Shown here one piece after another: positions 13,363 through 24,284 of a DNA stretch of 64,000 bases. The notes beneath the pieces are model-generated. The model did no database searches and had not been told where the DNA came from. It saw nothing but the letters and a program-made list of their open reading frames with translations. The stretch covers positions 372,001 through 436,000 of the forward strand of contig JAWWNJ010000134.1 of NCBI GenBank assembly GCA_037176885.1, read 5' to 3'. Position 1 is the first letter of the stretch, and every line of letters starts with the position of its first letter. This stretch comes from Favolaschia claudopus (lineage: Eukaryota > Basidiomycota > Agaricomycetes > Agaricales > Mycenaceae). The position numbers were made by a program, and so were the translations under genes.

Positions 13363-15007
13363 TTTAATCTCGTTTTGTGGGTACTGTATCATTATGGAGC
13401 CCGGGTGTGGTCTGGCGATTGATTTGAGCTTTCAAATAACCCAAATTGTACGCCCATCTACAAAAATAATCGATACTTCACCGAATTCTTTGCAATATTC
13501 CCGCAAAACATTGCTTCGATGACTCCCACCAACCTCTTTGTCGCGCAGCTCTAGGTTTGACAGGTGAGTATACCTACAAGCAATTTGGTACACTACAATA
13601 AACAGTCCCAATATTATCAACGAGTCACCGTCTCGGTGAATCGGTGAATCTTGATAAAATTCCTCCAATCACAGTACTGTGAAGATTTCATGCTTCACTG
13701 TGTTGTTTTTCTCCGCCGCTCCTATCCTATGCGCTTTTATGTAATCCAACCTTCGTCCTGCTCGTCGTGTTGACATAGCGCTCTGAGCATGCCTAGCGGG
13801 GCATTCTTGAGTCGCTTCACGCCCACTCTACCCATATTGGGACTCCGGATTTATCCTGCTCTTCTCCTTTGAATTCGTTTTGGTGCAGATCATCTACCGC
13901 CCCATCGCCACCCAAATCTGTGTCGGCCGCAACCCCGAATTAATACCCCCCTCCCACTCCCTAGCTCAGGGCTCAGCATCGCGATCGCGATACCCACTGC
14001 TGTCTCTGCATTGGCCATATGCATATCGCGATCGATGTCTGCGATGCGCATGCACCGCGTTGAATTCTTCTCGGTCCCGAAGGAGGAGGAGCGGAGGGCC
14101 GGGAGCCAGAGCCCGACGTCGGGTTGTTGGTTTTGCCCATTTCGTCAACGTTAACGCTGGAGAATCGAGTTGGTTATAGCTAAGCGTAGGAAGGCAGGGG
14201 GAGGATGTGTATGTATGAAGGTAGAAGACAGGTATATCCTCCCTCGCTGCTGCATCGTCTCGTCTTTTAACCAAGCACTGGCATCTGGCGTCTACTACCG
14301 TCTAACGTCTCCTCGTCTGCGCAGTGCTCATTCAATGGTCCTTGTCTCCTAGGTTGTTCTGAATCTCGTCTCGTCGGCCCCGGAGAGAGTCGCCCCCTTG
14401 ACTCGAATACGCAGATGTTCGTCGTCTCCTACTGTACCATCTCGTTAGGTGTGGCTTGCCAAATTCGCCTCACTTCAGCTCGTTTCGTCTGATGGCCTAA
14501 ATTTAGGTGCGGCGACGCCTCGTCTCGTCTCTGATGTTTATTGTTTGAAATTTAGGTGCGGGCTCGTCTGGGGAGAGTCTAAGCAGAGCGCGTCTCGTTG
14601 ACGCATCCCGCCCTCATGAATCACGGTCCACTGCGTCAAATTCAACTGGTAAGTGAGATGTTGCCGTAGAACGCTCGGCACGAGTGAGGCAAGAGCGCCA
14701 ATACTCGTACGCTGATCGAGGCGGAGGTCACGGTTGGATAAAGCACAGCTCAAGGCAAAGAATCCACCGAGTCATCGTACTGTCATCGTTGTAATGGAAG
14801 AGAGAAACATCACAGATCGCGGAATGCCGGCATCACGCGTACATGAGCGTCAACAATGGCGTCTGAACTTCGGTGAAGTCCGAGTCGGACCAATCGAATT
14901 CAAAGTCTCAACGTTGCAACCTGGAGTGGGATCTCAAACGCGTGAGCACGAAGGCACGACTAAATGCACAATACATAATTCTTTGATTATTTTTTTCCCG
15001 AATTAAC
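13363..15007. other. Intergenic with CGTCTC-rich repeat
   Basis: The part 13363-14180 holds weak frames only. A possible exon after the CAG at about 13890 reads IYRPIATQICVGRNPELIPP but has no clear partner. From 14270 to 14620 the sequence is rich in CGTCTC and CTCGTCTCGTC, with the words CGTCTGATG and AAATTTAGGTGCGG. The same words recur in reverse orientation near 58960-59000. Confidence 0.45.
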
Positions 15008-15013
15008 GTTTAC

Positions 15014-15504
15014 CTGTGAAACGCCGTGATGAGCGCCGTTCTGTTCTCGGGCTTCACGATATTGAATTCGTGAAGGTCGGTTCCTTCGGGATTTACGGCA
15101 GATACATTCATAACGACCTCATAGTTCGAGTTCATCATGATAACCGTCCCGAAGCCCATCTGCCCTCCGGCGGCCGCGGAACCCGCACCAACCCAAAATG
15201 TGAGGAAATCTTCCCCGTCGAATGTTTGCAAGTTGAGGTCGTTGCAGGCCCCGAATGTCGAGTTGGCCCAGACGAGTTCGCCGTTGGATTTGTATATCGC
15301 GGCGCCAGGATCCGCAACTGCTCCGCCGGTGGGACATACTAGGTATAAGTTGATATTGTCCGGATCGTATTTGGGAGACCGTTCGAGGATTGTGAACGGT
15401 TGGACGGCGAGAGGGAAAGAGTGGAAGGTCTGTTCAAATAATGCGTTCACCTGAAGATGCAATCCTCCAAATATGATAGACAGTGATCCAAGTAGACGCC
15501 TCAT
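15014..15504 (-). pseudogene. N-terminal part of an arylsulfotransferase (ASST)-like protein
   Basis: The frame starts MRRLLGSLSIIFGG, a likely secretion signal, and runs into segments typical of fungal ASST-like proteins: GAAIYKSNGELVWANSTFG, CNDLNLQTFDGEDFLTFWVG, GTVIMMNSNYEVV and DLHEFNIVKPENRTALITA. It ends at a GTAAAC donor at 15013. Downstream on the minus strand I find no exon continuing the beta-propeller, which in full-length family members is several hundred residues longer. The sequence there is the CGTCTC-rich repeat instead. I infer a 5' fragment, cut off by repeat insertion or rearrangement. Confidence 0.6.
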
Positions 15505-15539
15505 CCTGCCAGTGTGGGGAGTGGGCAGACAGAACAACG

Positions 15540-16345
15540 TACGGCCTTCAGGTGAGTCTCGAGATATTTATATTCGTCCGCACCTGGGATGGTGCAGTAA
15601 GAGGATGGAATTAAAGGGGCGAGAATAACGGAACTGAGCCGCACCAATTGTGTGCCGCAGGTTTCAAAATATGACGTGCGAAGCGCTAAAACGGACTTCG
15701 CCGCGGCGAAGGAGCCGAATATACTTAATTGGTGTGACTAGAGTCTATTTTCACTGCTGACTTGCTGCTGACAGTTGAACAAATTGAATTGAGTATGGGG
15801 CCAGGTATGAAAGCCCGGCTTTGTAGTCCCATGCACAGTTCTACCGTAGTGCAAGCAAGGAATCTCCAACGATGAGTTAATGACTTCAATTCAGCTGTGC
15901 TTCTCCTGCCTTCGGCACTGCACATAAACCTTGGTGGCAGAGCTCGCTTCAGTTAGTGCCTAGTAGATTTGGACTCACCGGTGCTATCGACAGATGTGCC
16001 GTTCTTCGGTAGCTACCCGCAATTTTGATCGAGAAACTTTGTGTTGCAAGGCTTCTGCCGGAAGGAGCCGCAGGTCCCAAAAGTAAGTCGGAACTACATG
16101 GCACACAGTGCCGGACTTGCCAAGCGTCAGCGTTTGATGGTGCATCAAAGGATCATATCCTCAATCTACTGCCGCTCACGGCCGGCTGTGCTCGGCAAGT
16201 GCCTTTTGGGCCGAAACAGTCGCTGTCACCGTTACCGGAAATTGTTCAGTTCACGAGCAGGCCCCAGGCATAACGTGAACAGTACTTTCTCGTGTGTAGG
16301 CTAATACGGCACAGATACAGAATCCCTCGGACATAGTAACTCTTG
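15540..16345. other. Intergenic, nothing recognised
   Basis: Short unconvincing frames only. The C-terminal end of the seven-helix protein gene on the minus strand begins at 16346. Confidence 0.5.
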
Positions 16346-17788
16346 TCAATGCTCCAGCTTCCCATCTTCGACGCTCGCCACATCCGACCTGGAACCCTTA
16401 GATTTCAGTACGACATTTGAATAAGTCGCGCCAGACAATCCCAAAGCGGAGGGCGCGACCGTTATCCCGGAGCTCGGCGTGGTTGAATTCGTTCGACGGG
16501 TTCGGATATCAGTGTCCGCATCGTGATAGCTCTTGAACTGGTTTTCCACCTGCGATTTTCGGAGGGCGACCAGAACGACGAGGACAGTAGGATACATCCC
16601 CGTAACTTGATACATCACAACATTAGCATAGTTGGTATATGCTGTCGGCTCCACCTGTGGAATGATGATGATATTTTTGAGGATCTGGAGGTAAGTAATT
16701 TTAAACGATTAACACTCATGGCAGTGGGAAGGAAGGAAGAAGCGGGATTGAACATACCCAAAGCACCGTATAAATAACACCCGACTCAATGAACAACGTC
16801 ATCATACCCTCTGCGAACGTCTTTTTGTTTGCATCGGCAAAGTGACGGCGGATATTCCGACGGCAGCGCCTAATAGGTAGCATGCAAAAAATTCAATGTC
16901 TACGAGTTCTTGAAAATGAGAAGATCTCCGTACCAGGCTTGATACCCAATCATGATTGTCGCCCACAAGTTGATCAAAGCAGATAGCGCGAGTGCTAAAA
17001 CATCGATGGCGAGCTGTGAAGGGACGAGGCGATGTAGGGTAGTCACTCCGGGAAAATCTTCGCCGATCTGCGTCAAGTTGCAGAGGAAGATTGCCGCTGG
17101 AATTACATCAGTATGCACCCGAAAAAAAAGACAATGTTAAACGCACAAGCCAGCAGAATGAGGAAAGAAATAGCTATAAGCATAACTCGTCTGTTCCTCC
17201 CATATACAACCCACACACGCCAGCACACGACCATGTCGCTCAAAATCACCTTTATTAGATTCCTCTATTTTGTAACTCGAATATCATTAGACATAAAGGA
17301 AACGTACGTTGATATCATTCGTGATGCCTTGTGCGATATGTAACGCAGTGTTGACTTGGATGCGTCTCGTGTGATCAGGGGGAGGTTGGATGAGATCCGC
17401 AGGAAGGAACACTTTCAAATCGTCGCGGAGGAAGTGAATGTCGAGCGCCCACTCCCAAGTGGAGAACAGATACATAGTCAGTGTGATAGCTAGCATCCAT
17501 TTATTTGCGCGAGAACGGAGACCTCTGGAGCTTGATAAATGGCGAACATAAGTACCAGGTTGAGCAATGAAGCAATATTTTAGTTACAGCAACAGGTAGC
17601 TGGAAGCGGAGATCAACACTGTAAAAATTGCTGCCAAAATTGTAAGTACGACTGAATATGTTTTGATGATTGGCCGACGTACCATACAACACAGTCTCCA
17701 CAAGAACAGGGAAGACGCGAAAATTCGTCGTGCTAGCCAGATTTGCACGATGTATCTCAACTTGATCTTGTATGCGTGTACTAGCCAT
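16346..17788 (-). CDS. Second seven-helix membrane protein of unknown function
   Basis: The start is the ATG at 17788 (MASTRIQDQVEIHRANLAST); an upstream in-frame ATG at 17842 is less likely. Exon 1 ends at a GTACGT donor at 17682. Later exons give VLISASSYLLL, then RGLRSRANKWMLAITLTMYL followed by STWEWALDIHFL, then LAIDVLALALSALINLW and IMIGYQAWYG, then FAEGMMTLFIESGVIYTVLW, and finally PTAYTNYANVVMYQVTGMYP with a polar tail. This is the same mushroom-expanded family as the gene at 11970, in opposite orientation; the two may be relics of local duplication. Function is unknown. Confidence 0.72.
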
Positions 17789-17871
17789 AGTTCGTGCTGG
17801 GCAGAAGGGGATAGCAAGGGGGGAGGTACGAGGGCATAGCATGCTTTGTACTGGATGTCACGGCAAATAAT

Positions 17872-18230
17872 AGCTCACAGCGCAGGTTGACAGGCTCCCA
17901 ATCTCATGTTCGATACTAGGGTTCTGGATGTTAACGGGACCACAAGAGAAGCCGAGAGCGCGATTCAGTATGTGTTTCCCAGCGATACAGCCTCGTGGTG
18001 AAATGTCTCCTGTGATAGTCAATAAAGCGGGACAGAAGTTCTGTTGGGCGATGGTGCGGACGATCAGCAGGATCATTGATACTGGATGGAATAATTGTAC
18101 GCACAATCCGATTGCAAGTCGGATTGGGACCTGGACAGGCCGCCATCACAGCTAACTGCTGTAATATGCTCACGTTCTGAATCTTCTCATTCCGTACTGG
18201 GGAAGTAATTGGGCACCCTGTAGGTCGCTG
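17872..18230 (-). CDS. Short cysteine-containing exon pair, unrecognised
   Basis: Two open pieces can be joined over a GTGCGT...CAG intron: one reading CPITSPVRNEKIQNVSILQQ and ACPGPNPTCNRI, the other NFCPALLTITGDISPRGC and GFSCGPVNIQNP, ending in a stop near 17874. The seven spaced cysteines suggest a secreted protein, but the CC doublets of a hydrophobin are missing. No start was found, so this may be a fragment. Confidence 0.25.
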
Positions 18231-18639
18231 TGCGCCCAGTAAGTCCTATATGCCAACTATATGGTTTGGAGACCGAACATAATTCGGAGTCGCGCCGTCA
18301 AACCCCACCACTAGCTTCAGGCACATGGTGGTCAAAAGCAAGGAGAAGGCGGAGGTTGGGACCAAACACACAACAATAATACCAAGGGCCTAGAACCGGA
18401 GCACAGGGCCGACATTCCGGCGGTCTCAAGACGAACACATTTTCTGGTGCCCTCGGATAATAATGCCTTGGGCCAATCAGAAATTGGCCTACGGAAGGGC
18501 CAACATAGAGACATTTCTTTTTCGTTCGAATATGAATTCACCACCGCGCAAGAACACATGAGAGAATATCCAATAAAAATCAACCAACTTTCGAATAATA
18601 GCCACCCACCCTAATGGAACTCGCCCGGGCCCTAGATTG

Positions 18640-21600
18640 TTAACTCGGTCGATGACTCGTAGAAAGAGAAAAAGACGCAGCACTCACCGGACCGAAAAAT
18701 CCTTTGTCTGGAATCGGTAGTCGGGGGCATCCATCAGCATCGCAGCCTTCAAATGGTCGGTTATTTCCGATCCAGTCTATGGAGACATTCGTCCATTCAA
18801 CTCCGAAAAATATCACCACAGCGCAGATCGCGATTGAAGCTGAGAACGCGGTCGTGGTAATGCTGGGATTATACGCCATCAATCGCGACATAGAGAGTGA
18901 AACAAATTCGCAACTCGACTCACTAGTTATATTTACTCCACCACGCCAGATACCGCTTCTTAATGAACACATTGAAAACCCATGCCACGGGAACCGCTGT
19001 CAAAGATGTCAGGAACACAGTATGGAGGTCTGTGGGGAGTATTCACCCGGCCACAGATTAGCCAAGTTATACGGGGCCCAAGACAGGCCACCGGCAATGA
19101 TCACCGGAAGATGCACGTATTCGAAAGACTTGACTCTCTTCCGCAAGATGTAGAATGGGATTGGGATGAGCGCGCCGATGAGGAAGCAGTAGAGAAGACT
19201 GTTGTAGATCCCACCAGCGCCGAACATACGCTTCGGTCCAAGTGTGCCCTGCGGAAACGGTCAGACAGGCTATACTATCTAAACAAAGGAATATTTGATA
19301 CCCAGAGAACACTGCAATTTGTCAGTTAAGACATTGAGAATTGAAGTAAAGCAGACCTCGCGGTGAAAAAAGTATTGATGCCGGGACAGGTGAAGTGATC
19401 TGCTTGCGTTGGGGTACATACACCGTCGATCTTCGTCATCTGGAAGTTGAGGATGGCGATGCAGACAAAGGATGAGACGATAGTCGCATATATTTGAGCC
19501 CAGAACGTATGCACTTGTTCCGCTGAGTATGTAACTTACAGTCGCGAAAATGAGGGCTTCTTACCTGGCGGAATGTGCATGTAGTGCGCCAACTTGAGAT
19601 CTTGTGCGAAGTTCAAGGTATGCGCTGTCGTGACGTATCCATAGGACTATTCAAATTGAATATCACAACATGGGCATGCTAGCTTGTTTTGATGCTAACC
19701 TTGAAGTAATTCATTGCAACAGCGTTTCCAGGAAACCAAAGACCGCCTGAAGAAGAAAAAATTATTCATCCGAACTATCAGCATTCGAGAACGTACCGAA
19801 GAGCTCAGCGAGGACGTTCAGCGTGATTTGTACATTAGTTATAGCCTGAAAGGCTCAATTCGAAGTAATTATAATCAGAGTTCTGCATACCAAGATAATT
19901 CCGATCTTGAAAACATGTTAGAAGTATGTAATACACTGTAACAAGATATACTTACCGGGATTACAAAGATGGCAGCGAGAAAGACTGTCCAAACTAATGT
20001 CAGGCGATGTGAAGATAGCGTCGAATCCTGCTTACCGCCGTACAAGACCACGGCCGGACTGGTTTCCGTCGGGTACGCGCCTATACCCGCAGCACCCAGC
20101 GCGATGGCTGCAATCAAAATTCTAGGTGAACAACAGAACCTTCAACCGCCGTTACGAATTAAAATATGAAACCCAGACGCACACCAGATACTGCCACTCC
20201 GGCACCTCCGTATACGCCATCATCAGCCGAACGTGCACATCCTTGTGTACCTCCGAAGTTTTCTTTCGACTTAAGATACTCTTAAACCCATGGGCAATTT
20301 CATGTCGGTGGTACAAAAAGGCGTGCGTCAAAGTCGCCGTGTATACGGCGAAAAAGACGCCGTAGATTAGAATGTTGCCGGCGGCCAAACTTCGAGATGT
20401 GAGAATTCGAGTGGGGTGAAATGAATAGAGAACTCACTAGGCTGGGGAGTAGTTCTCGTACAGAGTCTGATTGAACAGGGTATTACTTCCGACCGCATTC
20501 GACACATTATAGAAGTTTCCCGTATTGTCGAAGACTCGCTAGAATAAATGTTATATAAACTGAATATCTATATAGAGACGCGAGGTCAACAAGAACGCAC
20601 ATTAGAATTGATGGGAAGATAGGCTAGACGATCGCAGAGATATTAACCGGATAATACCCGAGAATTACTAGCAAGACCTACCCGTGTTCCAAGTGTTCGT
20701 GTACCACAGCGCCGCTATCATAGGCAGCGTGATGAATGCGCCGATGAAGGAGTTGAGAGTGCTCTGGAATCCACGTATCAGAAACGAATCGGCAACGCAA
20801 AACCAATCCAGAAAAACGCATACGAAAAACGGATTGATCAAAGGATCCACGAAGACAGTGAGTTGAACCCAATCGAAGGTCGGGATCGGGTTGAGTCCCA
20901 GTCCACCAATACTACCGGTGATCGCGGCCAGATGAACATCTACAACCGATTTTGAGAGGTGTAGGGCTAAGCGCATAATATGGAAAACAAACTGTTTGGT
21001 GCGATCCACGTCATCCAGTTGAAGTAGGAGAGTGCCTGGAAGATGAAGCTGCACGAACCGCATCGGCGAGAGGAGTGCGAAAGAAAGGTGTTGACGCACT
21101 CGGGGAACCAGAAATACACAAACATTCCGCAGAAACAGTACAAGAACCAGCGCATCTACGAGTCTCATTATTGAGCGCGAGATCTTCGGTTGAACGAGTG
21201 GGGCGGCGCACCTTCGAAATTCTCCATCCATTAGCCACGGTCTCCTTCTCAGCATGGAAAGCTCGCTGCCCAACGCCACAATCAGTAGGTGTCTAAAAAC
21301 AAACGAAGAATGTTTCTTACGTTCAAGGCAATCATCTGTCAATTCACCTTCAGTCAGTATTCGTAGTATCGACTGATGTACTCACGGCGAGATTTGTCGG
21401 CCTAGTCGGCGTGAACTAAGTTCCGGGCAACAAAGGAATGAGATAATAAATGAATAAATCAACGCACCAAATCGCATGCGCGGGGTACACCAAAAATCGC
21501 CGAGTCAGCCAGCCAATCCATACCCAATAAAATTCGTCGAAAGCGCAATCATGATCTGATACCCAAAGTTTGTTGCCCATGCTGAGTTGAAATACAAGGG

Positions 21601-24284
21601 TAGGTATTGGACCCAGATGATCTATGCAGCGTAGTGAGTATGGAAGATACGACACAAGCCAAGAACTCTCACATTATTCCTGTGCCACGCCGAAAGATGA
21701 GTAAGTAGCGGTAAAGCGGAAGTATACGCACGTATAAGGGGTGTTGAATCCCACGTTAGCCATGATCTAGGTAGGAAGCCGGGGCGCGTCAAGAACACTC
21801 CATCCAACAGATAAGGATAAGCACGCCATCGCGGCCGAGTACTCACCGTAATCAACATATGTTCCTTTGGGTTAAACTTTCCCCTGCCATGCAATCATCA
21901 GCTATCTATACTCTGGAACCACCACCGACGGAGATGTACAAGGGAACTCACGGGTTCAGACTCCATGTGTAGCCGAAGGTCGTATACGTTGTGGTCGGGA
22001 GGAGTTCCATGAGTTTAGCAGCGGGGAAAGCGAGGACTTGTGCGCAGTTGGAGTAGACGGTGATCGTTGGCTGGCTGAAGTGGGAAAGAATGAAGTGTTT
22101 GAGTGAATTGAATGCGTTGCCGGAGAAGAGGAGGGGGGGAGAGAGACTCGTACCGGATGCTGAAGAATTGGTTGATGAAGCCACTGAGAAAAATCGGGAG
22201 TGAGAATTCAAGTAAAGAGGAAAGGGCTCGGTGAAAGTGCCGCCATTGCCGCCATACGACCGCCAATTGCCGCCCTTTGCCGCCGAGGCGCCAAATAAAT
22301 TGCCGCCCTAAAGGGAACATTGCCGCCAACACGCTTGTCACGCTCAAGTCACGCTGCCGCCCAATTCTGGATTGTCAACTTGGATTGAACTACCGGCCTA
22401 CTATCAACTTCTACTTCGTTAGCAATGCAACAATGTCAAGTCATACACTGAGATCTTGAGCTGCATAAATCTGAGACCCCCAAGTTCACCGTCCCTCCGA
22501 GTTCAACAGCAATACTTCAACGTGAAGTTTCCCTCTTACTTTCACAGCTGGTCGTGATTCACAAGCCCGCCTCCCCTCGGCAATGCAGGTTCAAACAGCA
22601 CGGAATTCTGTGGGACTCTTATTAGGAAGACTATGTATGGTACGTCACGGTGAAAGCAAAGCATATTTTTCTGGAAGCTGATAAGCTGGCAGGGGGCCGC
22701 CGATTATCATTGTTGAAGTTTTGAAGCGGCATAATGGAACGACCAATTCGTTGGAGACTGACAGAATTGGTACAGTGTAGATATAGTACACGGTATGTCA
22801 TTTCCAACGAAATTACTCGCGTGTGTCGTATATTGGGTGTGTGTCCAAAAATTCAACATTATGACTAAATCGGGCAGTTTTCATTGGCACTGGCAATGAG
22901 ATCTATTCTGACATTGGATACGTATTCAAAGCGGCTTTCTGTATCTTTACAGATACTAATTAGCATATCATAAGTTGCGGCCCTGGGGGCGGCAATTTCA
23001 CCTTTTGCGCCAGATGTCACACTTGGGTCACAAAATGCCGCCCCCCACAACAGCGAATTTGCCGCCCCTGGAAATTTTTGCCGCCACATGGAGATTTGGT
23101 GCCGCCAAACTGCCGCCCCCTCTGCCGCCCTACTTGCCGCCTTTTACCGCCCTCAAGTGCTACTGCCGCCCACTTTGCCGCCCCCAAGAACAACTTTACC
23201 GCCTCTCATGAGAACTTCAACGGCCGACTCCACCATAAAAATACAGTGATTATTTTGCAACATATACATACTTTTGCCTACTATTCCAAGTAGAACACGC
23301 CGTCGTACTTGAACAATGCACAGAGGCCGCTGTTTCCGACCTCGACGTTGTACAAGAATTTATTGCCGCCCTACTGCCGCCAGGGCGGCAATTTGGCGGT
23401 AATGGCGGCAATTTCACTTTGCCCAAGAGGAAAGACAGAACGAAAACGCACCCAGCCCCAACGAAAATAGTCCCAATAACCAAAGTGCGGAACGTTGCTC
23501 CAGAGATACTAGGATCGTCGTGATTGTCAACGACCGCACGGACCTCGGCGTAAGGTGAGTTCTTGTCGTGTGAGTCAAGTATTAGCCTCAAAACAGCCGA
23601 CGAGAGCATCCCGACGACTGCTCACGATGATGATCATAGCCGCCTCGACTTTCAGCTCCTCGTACACTTGTTGATACTCGATTGGATCTTGTCTCAGTGT
23701 CTCGTCGAAGAGGTACCGTCTTGCGATGGCTAATCAGACGCGGAGAACGAAGACCGGAGGGAGACGCACTTGGCTGCAGAGAGCACTCCAGGAGGGAAAT
23801 TCTTGGAAGGAGATTAGTAGGAGAACACTTCAAGGCATGCATTCGTACAGGATCGTCACCGTGCTACGGAAAGGCAGTTAATTTGAGCCTCAGCAAAGGT
23901 AGGAAGTATATCTCGCTGCCTACGCACCTCATCCACAATCCGCTGAATCGTATCTTCAATCTCCTCCGCCTACATACATTCCGCAGTGAGCGGCGCTACA
24001 CGGGAAGAACGAGACAGCGGAAGGAAATGTAACTTACAGTCATAGTCTTAGCATATTCGGCAGCCTCCAACAAGTCCTCAGGGATAGCTTGGATGTCCGC
24101 GCCCAGGACGTCCTGGACAGAAAAGGGGAGGAGGAGAGTGAGGCACGGAACGTCGAGCACGAGGAAGACAAAGAACAAGACCCACAATATCAGCCAACCC
24201 AACCCCGCCCTTCTCGTCAATGATAGACGACGCGGAGTGCGTCGACGCCTTGTCTTTCTCCAGCAACGCTACGTCTTTCTCCAT
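18640..24284 (-). CDS. OPT-family oligopeptide transporter
   Basis: This is a plasma-membrane carrier that imports small peptides, or related substrates, with protons. The start is the ATG at 24284 (MEKDVALLEKDKASTH). Exons follow the family order: SPYAEVRAVVDNHDDPSIS, GFINQFFSIR, TITVYSNCAQVLAFPAAKL, NPKEHMLITV, IWVQYLPLYF-like pieces near 21600, the segment ITGSIGGLGLNPIPTFDW, LAHYMHIPP, FWAQIYATIVSSFV, FTCPGINTFFTARS, the segment around IYNSLLYCFLIGALIPIPF and, near the end, SIAICAVVIFFGVEW and GCPRLPIPDKGFFGP. The exact last exon is uncertain: a GTGAGT donor follows GFFGP, and read-through reaches a stop at 18640. The intron at 22184-23451 contains a 1.2-kb mobile element, but the coding frame is otherwise open, so the gene is probably functional. 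Confidence 0.85.
22225..23424. mobile_element. 1,200-bp GCCGCC-rich TIR element inside a transporter intron
   Basis: AAGAGGAAAG is present at 22215-22224 and at 23425-23434, flanking a unit of exactly 1,200 bp. Its ends are inverted repeats that share GTGAAA, one differing base and then TGCCGCCATT, one differing base and CCGCCA. Both ends (22235-22335 and 22978-23410) hold runs of GCCGCC and GGCGGC separated by short AT-rich bits. No coding frame is convincing, so it is probably non-autonomous. Removing the unit and one duplication would leave an ordinary intron of about 58 bases, which supports the boundaries. Confidence 0.75.

Noticed and set aside
17872..18230. Hydrophobin
   Set aside because: The spaced cysteines suggested it, but the eight-cysteine pattern with two CC doublets is absent.
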